Assembly: GCA_033085395.1 (NCBI GenBank)
Contig: JANQBS010000454.1
Span: 1 to 21,920 of the forward strand
DNA length: 21,920 nucleotides
From: Xanthoparmelia taractica
Taxonomy: Eukaryota; Ascomycota; Lecanoromycetes; Lecanorales; Parmeliaceae
Direction: 5' to 3'
The notes under the pieces are model-generated. The model saw nothing but the letters and a program-made list of their open reading frames with translations, searched no databases and had not been told where the DNA came from. Both the position numbers and the translations under genes were made by a program. Shown one piece after another: positions 1 through 10,529 of this stretch (positions are counted from its first letter, which is position 1; the number at the start of each line of letters is the position of its first letter).

Positions 1-1026
1 ATATTATTATTAAAGTTATAATATTCGCGAGATAATAATTTAGAGTTATAAATAATCTTAATTAATAAAGAAGAGAAATAAAAAATCGAAAAAATATTAA
101 ATAAAAGAGTTCGTAAGAATAAAACTAAGTATCTTATTAATTAAAAAGACTTCTTATCTTATAAAGCTTTATAGAAGTTAATAAAATATCTTAAAAATAT
201 TAAGAATATAATTAAGAACTTCGAGCGAATAAAGAAATTATATAAGTTAATATTTAAGATAAAGTAGAAAATATAATTATTATAGAGAGTTAAGAAGCGA
301 GATAAATTATAAAAGAAAAGATAATAGTAATAATAGAAGACTTATAAATAATTTATTTTAATTTATAGATTAGATATATATAGCTATTCTTAGCTCGAAG
401 ACTTATATATATATAATAATTTAACGCGTCGAAGCGCTTTATATAACGAAAAAAACGATAATTATAAAGATCGCATCTAAACTTAATTATAGTATTATTT
501 AATATTAATTAAAATATTCTTTTAAGATAAAAATTAGATACTTTTATTAAAAATAATTATCGATAAATAAGAGAAGATAACGATAAGAAAAGAAGAAGTA
601 GCGATAGCGTTATAAGCGCGTAAGACGTTTATTCTTATTAGCTAAATTCTTAAATTTACAAATTAAGATTATTTTATTCTCTTATATAGCGAGACGAAGA
701 TAAATAAATAAAAAGATAATTATAATTATAAATATCGTAGCTTAGTGATAAGAAAATTAAGAATTTAATACGTAAGCGTGCTTGTCGCGAAAATAGCGAT
801 TATATTTATATTAACGAGAGTTAAGAGAAGATATAAGATATATCGCGATCTAATTACGCGTAAGAGCGCGAATATAATAAAGATAAATAACTTTGTATAT
901 ATTAACGAAACTCTTTAGTAAAATATTATTCTTCTCTCGTAGTTAATATATATCTAATAAGAGAATAAAGGCGAGCATAGCTATTTTCCTCGTTAGCTAA
1001 GTATTTCTTTAAAGTAATCTTAAATA

Positions 1027-1298
1027 CGGGTCGGAAAGGTGTGGTATATTTGATGGTATGGGACTAGTTTTTCGAATATTATATCGAAAGATATAAGATA
1101 TCCCATACTTTTATTAAGTTTTTAATAAATATATTACGTAATATATTTTTATATTCTAAAAATACGTAAAAAGCTTAAGCGAACGCTTATGTAATTATAA
1201 AATTCTATAAATAGATTAAAAAGATATAATTTTTTAAAAAAAGTTGAAAAAAAGTTAAAAACGACTATATTCAACAGATACCACACCTTTCCGACCCC
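1027..1298 (-). mobile_element. MITE copy 1 (TA target, ~21 bp inverted ends)
   Basis: This 272-bp element starts CGGGTCGGAAAGGTGTGG and ends with the inverted match CCACACCTTTCCGACCCC, with TA on both sides (1025-1026, 1299-1300). It encodes nothing visible. Its interior matches copies 2 and 3 in reverse orientation, including TTACGTAATATAT and an AAGCTTAAGCGAACGCTTA-like stretch. Size, inverted ends and TA flanks fit a non-autonomous Tc1/mariner-type MITE; that class is inferred. The strand is set arbitrarily relative to copies 2-4. Confidence 0.85.
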
Positions 1299-1313
1299 TA
1301 ATCTTAAATACTT

Positions 1314-1400
1314 ACGAGTAGAAGTAGAAACGGGAGTAGAAGTGAAAGTAGAAGTCGAAGTAGAGATAGAAGTAGAAGTAAGCTTAGAAGCGGGAGCAGG
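1314..1400 (+). repeat. Degenerate GTAGAA hexamer repeat
   Basis: About 14 units of a purine-rich hexamer close to GTAGAA run next to MITE copy 1. They read as alternating Val-Glu in one frame, Arg-Ser in another, and Ser/Thr on the opposite strand. The tract has an odd composition for this block, because it is rich in G and little affected by RIP. It may be a coding low-complexity relic or a simple microsatellite. Confidence 0.6.
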
Positions 1401-1937
1401 GACGACGATAGAGATAGCTATATCTTATATTAGTTAGAAATCTCGCACTATTATATATTATCTTATTAGGCGATTTAATAAAGCGCCCGTTAAGATTACG
1501 ACAATAAGAAGTTAAGAAAGCGAATACTATTAATATCGTTAGTATATTTTTTACTCTTTTACTCTCTTATAATAAGTCTTCGCGTATAATAAAGAAGTAT
1601 TACGTAAAAGAAGAAAGTAATCGTAGTATATTCTCTAAAAATACTTATTATAAGTGAAGTTAACTTAGCTAAGCGATTTTAATCTCACTTAATTATCATC
1701 TTAATTAATATATATATCTCGCTATTACGAAGATACATAGCTCGCTATTATAATATCGCGCTAGAAATAGTAGAAGATTAAATAATAGATAGCAAGGAAA
1801 GCTTAGTACTTACTAGTGTTAATGTTAATATTAATGCTATTGTTATTAGAAAGAAAAGCAAGTGAGGTTTTTATATCTTATTAGCGTAATTTTCGCGCTA
1901 TTATAATAATAGAATAATAACGTATTATAACGAGATA

Positions 1938-2022
1938 ATAGCGATAATAGCATATTATTATAGCGATAATAGCATATCACATAGCGACAATAGTATATTA
2001 CATAGCGATATTAGCGTATTAT
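1938..2022 (+). repeat. Four tandem 21-22 bp repeats
   Basis: Four head-to-tail units begin ATAGCGATAATAGCATAT, ATAGCGATAATAGCATAT, ATAGCGACAATAGTATAT and ATAGCGATATTAGCGTAT, starting at 1938, 1960, 1981 and 2002. Some differences are of the CA/TA or TG/TA kind expected from RIP. Related ATAGCGATAATAG fragments lie just upstream. No function is visible. Confidence 0.7.
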
Positions 2023-2236
2023 AATAAATAATAGCGAGTACGTATTCTATTAATTAAGGTAACGATATTCGTAGTCGCGCTATTACGATTTTAGTAGATA
2101 TATATATTAAAATAATTGAGATAGACTAGACGTAAGCAATCTAGAGTTAGTAGCGTAGCACGCTCGCAAGCACTTAATTATAATATATAATTATAATAAG
2201 ATTTAGAAATTAAATCTCTTAAGAGAGAAAGTAATT

Positions 2237-2366
2237 ATAAGAGCGAAAGTACTTAGCGTAGACTAATAGAACTCGCTTAACTCGTTTGCTAGGCTATAAG
2301 CTACGTAGTAAGGGCGAGTATTTAATATACTTGGCGAAAGTCTCAAATATTTGCGAATTCTCTTTT

Positions 2367-2398
<32 letters not shown>

Positions 2399-2500
2399 AA
2401 TTATTAGTTCACTTAGCAATTCAGACGATTATTCTAGCATCTACGTTTCTTAGTCTCGCTAATCGCCTAGCTATTACGCAGCTCTATTGAAAAGAGACCT
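2237..2500 (+). repeat. Left arm of ~250 bp inverted repeat pair
   Basis: This arm is the reverse complement of 5123-5371 with scattered transition differences. Shared landmarks are GCGTAGACTAATAG, CTCGCTTAACTCG, AGGCTATAAGCTACG, GGGCGAGTAT, CGAAAGTCTCAAATAT, GCGAATTCTC and ATCTACGTTTCTTAGTCTCG. The arm contains a (CTTT) microsatellite of about 7.5 units at 2368-2398, which is shorter and impure in the other arm. The pair could be long terminal inverted repeats of one ~3.1 kb element, or two copies of one repeat lying in opposite orientation. Confidence 0.75.
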
Positions 2501-2636
2501 TGCTACCTCATATTGTCTTTCATATATTTGAGAATCTCTCTTGTAAGATAACTATCGTAGTTATTAAATAGAAGTATTTTTCGTATTTCCACACGTCTAT
2601 TCTTTATAAAACGATCGAAATACTTAATTTAGACTA

Positions 2637-2907
2637 CGGGTCGAAAAGGTGTGGTATCTGTTGAACATAGTCGTTTTCAACTTTTTTTCAACTTTTTTTA
2701 AAATATTATATCTTTTTAATCTATTTATAGAATTTATAATTATATAAGCGTTCGCTTAAGCTTTTTACGTATTTTTAGAATATAAAAAAATATTACGTAA
2801 TATATTTATTAAAAACCCAATGGGAGTATGGGATATTCTATACCTTTCGATATAATATTCGAAAAACTAATCCCATATCATCAAATATACCACACCTTTC
2901 CGACCCG
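2637..2907 (+). mobile_element. MITE copy 2 (TA target)
   Basis: This 271-bp copy is flanked by TA at 2635-2636 and 2908-2909. The left end is CGGGTCGAAAAGGTGTGG, with one G-to-A change from consensus, and the right end is CCACACCTTTCCGACCCG. After the left end it has two CAAC plus T-run motifs. Near the right end TATGGGATA and AATCCCATA form a sub-terminal foldback of about 55 bp. It lies between the inverted arms at 2237-2500 and 5123-5371. It retains many CA and TG dinucleotides, unlike its surroundings. Confidence 0.85.
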
Positions 2908-3921
2908 TATATATAACGCTATATCGTATAACTTTATTATAGCTATTCTTATTACTTTTAGATAAGATCTAATATAAGAGTGCGATATACGCTTATCTTA
3001 GATTATACGTAACTACTATATTAGCTAATAACGCAAACTATTCGATATCTATTATTGCGATATTTTTTTACTTCTTATTATTCACGAGAAAGTCGTGATA
3101 AATTTAAAATTACTCGCGTTAATAAATATTAGAATTAATATTATAGATTCAAGGAAAATTAAGAATAAGATTATATTCTCATATATTCACGATATACGTT
3201 TTTAAGATTTACTTTTACTTTCTTTCTTAATTATCTACGAGATTAAATATTAAACTATATATCTTATACGAGAATCTTTAATAATTATTAATAATACGTA
3301 TTATAATTAATATATACTTAGACTTAAAGACTTATATTTTTTTAATAAAGAATTACGATATAAAGATTTTCTTATTACTTATATTTATTAAAGCGATAAT
3401 ATCACGCTTATTACTTAATGTAATAATTTCATCTCTTAATAATAAAGAGCGAGATCGTCGCTTAATAAATAACGTATTTAATATTATAGCGATAAGTATT
3501 AAACTTTATCTTTTCTCTTATTAAAGCTTTAATTATATATTTTATTACTTATAACATAATTTAAATATTTAAGCGAATTCTTATAATATTTTATTTATTT
3601 ATAATTAAAGTATTAAATCTTAAAAAGAGATCTTCTATATTTAATATTAGAGTTATTATCTTTAAATTTAATTCGTATAGACTTTTAATCTTATAACGTC
3701 GAAGAGAATAATTTCTTTTTTTAATTCTTTTAATTCTTAATATATTATTTCTTAAACTTTATATATTATTAATTATTATTCTTTTAATTACTTATTTTAT
3801 TATTAAGACGAGTCTTATCTAAAGTAAATAACTTTTTTATTCTTTATAGTCTTTATTTAATATTCTAATATTATTATAGTAATACGATATAAATAATATA
3901 TTAAGTTATCTTCTTTATTTA

Positions 3922-4193
3922 CGAGTCGGAAAGGTGTGGTATCTATTGAATATAGTCGTTTTCAACCTTTTTTCAACTTTTTTTAAAAAATTATATCTTT
4001 TTAATCTATTTATAGAATTTTATAATTACATAAGCGTTCGTTTAAGCTTTTTACGTATTTTTAGAATATAAAATAATATCACGTAATATATTTATTAAAA
4101 ACTCAATGAAAGTATAAGATATCCTATACCTTTCGGTATGATATTCGAAAAACTAATCCCATACCATCAAATATACCACACCTTTCCGACCCG
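3922..4193 (+). mobile_element. MITE copy 3 (TA target)
   Basis: This 272-bp copy has TA at 3920-3921 and 4194-4195. The left end reads CGAGTCGGAAAGGTGTGG and the right end CCACACCTTTCCGACCCG. It is collinear with copy 2. Compared with copies 2 and 4 it has CTATTGAATATAG where they have CTGTTGAACATAG, two changes of the RIP type, so this copy looks lightly mutated. Confidence 0.85.
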
Positions 4194-5122
4194 TATCTTT
4201 ATTGCTTTTAGAGGAATTTTCTCTATTACTCTATCTTATAGAGTTTTTATACGTTTTATATTAATTATATAGCGATCTCGCTACTATTATAACGTAATAA
4301 GATAATTATTAAAGCTTATAATTGATTATAAGTCTTTTATAATTACTTTAATTAATTAATAACTCACATTATAAAACTTAATAACTAAGTTATGAACTTA
4401 ATTCAAGTATTATTTCTTATACTTCTTTTAGATAGATTCTTTAGTATTACGTAATATAATATCTTATATATTTCTTTAAATCTATTTCTTAATATTAATT
4501 AAAAATATAAAAGATTAGCGAGTCTTTTCTTTATTCGTTTAAAAGTCGATATAAGATATTAAGATAATATAATTCTCGCAATCCCGAATAAATATAATCG
4601 TCGAATTATAATTATTAAGATATTATATATTAGGTACTTTAATAACGCTTATTTTCTTATAACTCGCATCGCGATAATAATCGTCGCTATATTCGCGACG
4701 ATATTCTTATATATTCTACATTTCAATTAACTTAAGTTTTTCGATAATTAATTACTTTTTAATATTAAGCTTTAAGAGTCGAAAATATTAATTTATATTA
4801 AGTCTGCGAGATGAGAATCTTCGTCTACTAATATAGAGTTATTAAATATAATACTCTATCGATTATTATTTTCGTCGATAAGATTAATAGAATTCGTATT
4901 AATATTATAATTAATATCTTAATAACTTAAATACGAAGTAGACGTATTTTAATAAAAGTTGTTTTCGTAATTATTATCTTTATCTATTTAATTAAAAACG
5001 TCGCTAACAATTAATAATAAGATATTTTTATTTTATAAGTTAATAGAATCGACTCGCGAGTTAATTATTATAGCTAATTAAGTAACTTCGTGCGAATAAA
5101 ATTATTAGAACTATAAGAAAAT

Positions 5123-5371
5123 AAGATCTCTTTTTAATAAAGCTACGTAATAGTTAAGTAATTAGCGAGACTAAGAAACGTAGATGTTAAGATAATTATC
5201 TAAATTGCTAAATAAACTAATAATTAAGAAAGAAAGAAAAGAAAAGAGAATTCGCGAATATTTGAGACTTTCGCTAAGTATATTAGATACTCGCCCTTGC
5301 TGCGTAGCTTATAGCCTAGTCAGCGAGTTAAGCGAGTCCTATTAGTCTACGCTATGTGCTTTCGCCCTTAT
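5123..5371 (-). repeat. Right arm of ~250 bp inverted repeat pair
   Basis: Read on the minus strand this arm aligns with 2237-2500 along its length, from GCGAAAG at the outer edge to TATTAAAAAGAGATCTT at the inner edge. The arms enclose about 2.6 kb, including MITE copies 2 and 3. Most differences between arms are C/T or G/A, as expected if both copies were hit by RIP. Confidence 0.75.
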
Positions 5372-5639
5372 AGACAATAACATTATTTTATTTTATCTAC
5401 TTTCACACTCTTCACATCTATGTTAGTCATTAGATATTAATGTTTTTTAGTTATTTAAGCACTAATATACGAAGATAATCGATATCGTAATACGTTAGAT
5501 CAATAATAACTATTTAAAGATCGATTTTTTAATTAATTTTCAAGCAATCTATAATTAAGCTTTTAAGTAATCTACTATTATATCTATATAACGAAAAATA
5601 GATCTATTTCCCTACGATCCGACTATTATTTTAAATTAT

Positions 5640-6158
5640 TTGATTGGGTTTCAGCAAAGAGACTCTTCGATAAGGGAAAAGATATTAGAGCAAGAAGCAC
5701 TTAATTTCAAAGACTAACTAATATTATATATTTATTATTAAGTCATATAATATGAAAAAGAGTTACGAGACTTATATTTAATCGATAGAATACTTAATAG
5801 ATATATTCGTGAGATTAAATTAAAGATGCTTTTAGATCTTTTAATTAACCGAGAATTAGAGAGTATCTAACAAATTATAGTAATTCGAGTAGCTCGTAAA
5901 GTAGAGTCTAATATGATAATTTAGAAGAAAGATATTATTTACTCTTATAAGGCTCGATCTAAGATTATTGCTCGTAAGGAAATAGAAGTTAAAAGAGCTT
6001 AAAGAGCTTTAAAGTAAGTAGATATTAAAGAGTTACGAATATATAACGCATTCAGAAACAAAAAGATCAAGTGATTTAAGGCTGCTGCAATAAAGGTTAG
6101 AGAGCTAGCCAAGATTAGGTCCAATAGAAAGACTGGAATAGGTCATTGTAGTTCTTAA
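5640..6158 (+). pseudogene. Decayed reading frame across the RIP edge
   Basis: A single frame of 173 codons reads through with about eight internal stops, several at positions that would be Gln or Trp codons before C-to-T or G-to-A change. Its second half is rich in Lys, Arg, Glu and Ala (for example KARSKIIARKEIEVKRA), which resembles the basic helical tail of many fungal transposases, though I cannot name the family. Mutation density falls towards the 3' end, where normal composition starts at about 6045. Stops are fewer than expected by chance in DNA this AT-rich, but the excess is modest, so the call is tentative. Confidence 0.3.
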
Positions 6159-6488
6159 TATGTATGTATGTGGGTGGATAATTAGAATAATAATAAAAAT
6201 TCGTATTGGGGTGGCATTTGCATTGGGATGGCCCATACTAAGTGTAGCGTGTTCCCATACGATTACCTTTAATTATAGCATCCTCCAGAACGTGCTAAGT
6301 CTAGGCGCTCAGATGAGTTTGATACAGAACGTGTTGAGGTGTTGGAGGATTGAAAACGCCTGATCAAGCTCTCGTTATACGCACGCTGCCTTCCAAAGTC
6401 AACAAGGAGTATTTCGCTTGTAATCGCATTCGCAATAATACAAGACTCACCTAAGGTCCTTTAGCAACGAAGGACAGAAATGCGCAAC
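6159..6488. other. Intergenic, 3' flank of RGP1
   Basis: This 330-bp stretch has normal composition and lies between the end of the decayed frame and the RGP1 stop codon. It presumably holds the RGP1 3' untranslated region on the minus strand. A 67-codon plus-strand frame at 6160-6363 has no recognisable domain and I do not call it a gene. I see no repeat or RNA gene. Confidence 0.5.
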
Positions 6489-9047
6489 TCATATGGGAAA
6501 ATTGCCTGCTTCAGTCGCCCAATCGGATCCTGCCGTAGCCCCATAAACTCTCAAGGGTACTGTGACATCGAAGGTCTCACACGGTAGCCCTTGCACAGCA
6601 GCTTGAACGCTACCTCTTTCGTCTCTAGCTATCTCTTCCATGAGACCACAAGTTTCTTCTTCCATTTCCTCGGCATCACCAAGCCGGGCCGTAACGAACT
6701 CGAAGCGTAGTTTCCACTCAAGGTTGACGCCAGACGTAATGAATTCTGGTGTTGACGCAGTCGGGATTATTGGGCTGAAAAAGACTTTCCTTGCAGAGAT
6801 GGTAGACTCAAATTGAGACGCATGGATCCGTCGAGTCACCCGTTGGACACTGGCTTTAGACCGCAATGCTATCGCGGGGTCTATAGTCTCCGAAGTCTCC
6901 AAGGTAGCATGTATTGAGTAGCAAGAGATGCCTGACTCTTGGAAGTCAACAGCGATGGGTACAGCTTCGCCTAAACGGTAAGCGGGCCTTGCAAGCAGGA
7001 CCACGGCTACTCGCTTTCCATTTCTGGTTATCTCAAATCGGTTTGCGCTACGATTTGATGACGTGGCAACATTACTTCTGATAATAGCGATATCAATCGC
7101 TTCTCTCATGCTGCTAGGCTCTTCGCTCATGGGCGTATGTGACCGCAAGTCAATCTCTGTCGGAGAAAGGAGACCGAGTCCTGTTTTTAGGCGCGGCGTG
7201 TCAAGAATCTTTTCTACGTACGAAAGAAGTTCCGTAGGGGAAGGATTTGAGGTCTTTGACGGAGAACGATCTCCAGGGATGACCCCAGCTTTCTGAGCAT
7301 TGGCAACGCTCGAGACCGATGCGGCGTTCTGCAAGATCGTATGAGGAGACATTAAGTCGTGTCCGAGGATCTCACCGTGGCCTACGCTCGTGTTAGAACA
7401 TTACAAGGCCCAGCGAAATCAGTATCTTACTATTAACACCAGGTAAAACTCTGAAGGGGATAATGGCACGCTGAACTTGGTGTTGCTGAGTGATGTTGGA
7501 CGCTCGTTGCGTGCCCACGACCAAATTATAGGATATTTTGATAGCTCGTCCTTTGCATGATGGTGGTATGCCCTTGGGCAAAGGATGGCTATATTTGTAG
7601 CTTTTGCTCTCCCCTGGCTCTAGCCGAAGATCCACAAACAAGATCGATTGAGGGGTTGAAAGAATTGGAATGGATTTTGCACCTGCGCTGTCGTCTGTTT
7701 CTTTGATGCTACTCAATTCGGTCCCACCGAGAAAGCCACCGAGAGAACCTCCGAGATTTCCCCAACCCATAGATCCAAGTAGTCCATTCTCTCGTTTGGT
7801 AGATTTATTGCGTACCACACCTCCACCACCTTGGCCACCGACAATGCCTTTCCTCTTGACCTCTTCAAATGGCCCTTGCTTAATCAGAGACCCATCGAGG
7901 GTAAAGGAGCCAGTGATCTGCCCATAGCCCATCATCAAAACTTCCGGCTTCGAAGCTTTAGCGGGCCAAAGGTGGGATGCTTGCCGATCGTTAGCTGGCC
8001 TGTGAACCAGACGGCTATTCTCCTGTGGAACGTATTCCGAAGCTAGAGTCTCGGTTGAGTTGTTGCTCATCGAATAAAATTCTCCACTGCTTCGCGGGGT
8101 AACATTGATACTAGAAGGCGAAAGTATTTTCGTAACTGGCTTAAATTGGTCGAGTCCATGACTGACATTTTGAGGCTTCGAAGATAGCGCTCTTCTGATA
8201 GGATCAGGTGACCGTTCGCTGGCTGATTTGAAGACCCGCCCTGAGACTTCGTATGTAGCAGCAGGCGTATAAGGCAATTTGAGATTCGGATAGGAACTGC
8301 GATCGCTGGCCTCAGGCACGGGAGAGGTAAGACCAGCACCTGAGGCTACTTGATGCTTTGGATGGGGTATAGCTTGCAGACTCAGACGTTGTTCTGCGAA
8401 CGAGGTAGAAGCACGAAAGAGAGGAGAAGGCATGGTAAATGCCCGCTCATTTCCTGATGCTGGCCTAGCGATTAGCATGTCGTGAAGTACGCAGAATGGA
8501 ATGTACCTGGTGACGACCCATTGCTCAATAGGGCATTCCTCCGGGGCACAACTTGTAGACTGGCAGCACGAGTATGACTATGGCCCGAGGGTCCGGAATT
8601 CAGTAACTGACTATGCCGAGAGGTCTCGTTGTTTGGTTCCCCATGAATGGAGATAATCGAGACGGATCTCCTGTGCTTGTTGGCCCCTGGAGATGCGACT
8701 CTAGTCAAATCATCTTGGACTTCAGCCAGGGGAGACTTCGCAAAGCCGTTGGGGCTGCTTATCGACAACGCTTGCTTGTGTGTCCTGGCGTGGGATTGAG
8801 GACAACCTGGTAACGAAGGCGATTTTCTGTGCTTAGCACTTGCAAAAGCGTTGGTGGAGCGCATGGGCAGACTCTCCTCCAACCGCTCGCAATGTGGGCC
8901 ATGACTAGCAGTGTGAGGACTAGGAGACTGTGAGCGGCGGACGCTGCGTGACAACGCAATGTTCTTGAATGTTATTGTGCATTCAATATCCTCGCCGGCG
9001 AAGACTGTTGGATTCATCCATTGCACAGACACACGGATATCTGACAT
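6489..9047 (-). CDS. RGP1: Rgp1-family protein, Golgi Rab6/Ypt6 GEF subunit
   Basis: Known role: Rgp1 pairs with Ric1 to activate the Rab GTPase Ypt6/Rab6 at the Golgi for endosome-to-Golgi traffic. Three exons are proposed: 9047-8507, 8453-7431 and 7381-6489, joined by introns of 53 nt (GTACAT...CAG) and 49 nt (GTAAGA...TAG, branch TTCTAAC), giving 818 residues. The N-terminus (residues 6-31, VSVQWMNPTVFAGEDIECTI) is the first arrestin-like strand set typical of Rgp1. A long Ser/Pro-rich, probably disordered insert follows to about residue 430. Folded sequence resumes at about 451-522 (VDLRLEPGESKSYKY, KISYNLVVG), and the second intron joins into the family block SHGEILGHDLMSP. The C-terminal lobe runs from about 640 to the end. 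The start has an ATG in context ACAATGT, and a 6-bp-arm hairpin lies 24 nt upstream. The gene sits 396 bp downstream of RRG9 on the same strand. Confidence 0.85.
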
Positions 9048-9443
9048 TGTAATGACCCCAGCCGAGCGTCACTCCATATAGTGGAGTTCATGGGGCCAGC
9101 GAACATTGACAATTGTGGTTAAATCGCTTTAGTATGTATTCGCTGACAATGGCTGGCGGCGAAGTGCGGTATCTACCGATTACTGTAGCATTGTTTTCGT
9201 AGCAGGTCTACGGACAGTGATAAACGTCGTTTGTACCCACAGCTGAGCCCATCTTCCCACAACTCGGAAAAAGGGACCTAATATACCAGAACAACTCTCC
9301 TCGGCCCGTCAACAACCGCTTGTGACTGCAAGAGTAAAGTGGTTTTGACACTCCAATTTTTGGCACAATGCTAGCGATGCCTTGAAAATTACAGTACATT
9401 AAGTATGGGTCCTTGTCTTCCTCTGATCTACTCGTGTATAGCC
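9048..9443 (-). promoter_or_regulatory. RGP1 upstream / RRG9 3' region
   Basis: This 396-bp gap lies between two minus-strand genes, so it holds the RRG9 3' end and the RGP1 promoter and leader. The clearest structure is a perfect inverted repeat, ACTCCA-TATAG-TGGAGT, at 9071-9087, close enough to the RGP1 ATG to lie in its 5' leader. A 79-codon minus-strand frame at 9208-9447 shows no recognisable domain. No TATA box is convincing. Confidence 0.4.
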
Positions 9444-10529
9444 TCATAAGATCCTGTCAGCTAATGGCACCGAAGAACCAATCTCATGCTCGTTCGCTGT
9501 GACAGTACGAAGGATATCTGTGGTGGATTCGGTCGGAGGGTTTGGTGTATACGGAGCATTGACTTGAGACTCCAGCTGTTTGCTTCGAGCTGGCTTTCTC
9601 TCTCTTGACTTCCCCACACCCATATCTCTCCATTTTTTGGGCGGTTTGATTCCCATCTCGACCATCTGACTCCAAATAGTCTCTCCACGCTTCTCCCATC
9701 TCCGTCTTCTCCTCTCCTCTTCCTCATCTTTTGGTCGCCACCTGCTCTTCAAGATGCGACGAATGGCTTCTGGCGAGACTTTAAACTGGTCTGCGAGTAT
9801 AGGGGTTGTAAATTTATCTGGGTACTGGGCATGAAGAGCTCGGATGCCCTCCAAAGTGTCTGGCGAAAGACGCTTCCGCGGCAACCAACCTGTGGGTCCG
9901 AATTTCTCTGATAAAGCTTTTTTTTGCGTCTGCCATGGTTCACGCTGATCCTTGTAACTCCGAGTGCCAGTTGCAAGATCTGCGGACGCCCTCGTGGACC
10001 GAGAAGAGGGCATTGCCCCCTTGCTTCCCTCAATAGTCCTGGAAGAGTAGACTCGCAGCGGAGCTCTTGTGCCAAGGCTCGCGACTTTGAAAGATCCAGG
10101 ATTTTCTTCGCGAATCGAGCTTTCTAGCCGGCGAGATGTTACGTCACCACGTCGTCCTGTGCCCTGCGTGTTCGTTTTCAATATATGCTGGTCGGTTGAA
10201 GCTCCGTTCTTTGGCGAAGCACGGGATTTGGGAAACCCTTCAAGCTTCATTGAGTCTCGCGGCGAAGACAATGCTACCGGTGTTGTCATTATCCCCGCAG
10301 CTCCTCCTAGTGTTCCATGTATCGTAGTCGGATATTCAACGCCTCTGGTTGAGCCAGTCTTGTCGCGATGGGATGGCTGTGTTCCCAATCTAGGGTCCTC
10401 AACTGAGGAGAGTGCAGCATTAATTCCTGGGACCTGTGACAGCTGCAAATTACTAATTCGACTAGTACTCGCAGGTTGACTTCGTGGCGTAAATGAGTTC
10501 ACTTGCAACAAACGCCTTGATGGTTGCAT
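9444..10529 (-). CDS. RRG9: Rrg9/neugrin-family mitochondrial protein
   Basis: Known role: yeast Rrg9 is a mitochondrial protein needed for respiratory growth and mtDNA maintenance; metazoan neugrin is its relative and acts on mitochondrial rRNA. This single-exon gene gives 361 residues. The family core is clear at about residues 216-265: WLPRKRLSPDTLEGIR, then ALHAQYPDKFTTPILADQFK and VSPEAIRRILKSRWRP, which is a helix-turn-helix-like motif. A highly charged helix (EEEERRRRRW) follows at about 269-278, then IKPPKKWRDMG. The first 43 residues contain no acidic residue, four Arg and many Ser/Thr, which fits a mitochondrial targeting peptide. An in-frame TGA lies nine codons above the ATG, so this is the first possible start unless an upstream exon exists. 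Residues 45-200 look disordered. The gene is divergent from the WD40 gene. Confidence 0.85.
   Translation of the reverse strand: MQPSRRLLQVNSFTPRSQPASTSRISNLQLSQVPGINAALSSVEDPRLGTQPSHRDKTGSTRGVEYPTTIHGTLGGAAGIMTTPVALSSPRDSMKLEGFPKSRASPKNGASTDQHILKTNTQGTGRRGDVTSRRLESSIREENPGSFKVASLGTRAPLRVYSSRTIEGSKGAMPSSRSTRASADLATGTRSYKDQREPWQTQKKALSEKFGPTGWLPRKRLSPDTLEGIRALHAQYPDKFTTPILADQFKVSPEAIRRILKSRWRPKDEEEERRRRRWEKRGETIWSQMVEMGIKPPKKWRDMGVGKSRERKPARSKQLESQVNAPYTPNPPTESTTDILRTVTANEHEIGSSVPLADRIL

Larger units (their letters stand above)
1..6045. repeat. RIP-degraded AT-rich block (left flank)
   Basis: This stretch is strongly AT-rich, with very few CA or TG dinucleotides, abundant TA, and CG still common (for example TCGCGA and GCGCG). 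That pattern is the known result of repeat-induced point mutation, which changes CpA to TpA on either strand. No reading frame of about 60 codons survives here. It is best read as stacked, decayed transposable elements. Some patches keep CA/TG, namely the MITE copies, about 5375-5465 and about 5640-5720, so mutation was uneven or some inserts are younger. I recognise no element family for the bulk of the block. Confidence 0.85.

Noticed and set aside
1938..2022. CRISPR-like array
   Set aside because: Units abut with no unique spacers, and the genome is fungal.
2237..5371. LTR retrotransposon
   Set aside because: The two arms are inverted, not direct, repeats.
6160..6363. 67-codon plus-strand frame
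   Set aside because: No recognisable domain, and it lies in the transition zone next to repeat debris; length is expected by chance.
9208..9447. 79-codon minus-strand frame between RRG9 and RGP1
   Set aside because: No domain or compositional support; sits in the 3' end and promoter space.
9924..10479. Open frames on the plus strand opposite RRG9
   Set aside because: Antisense shadows of the RRG9 coding exon.
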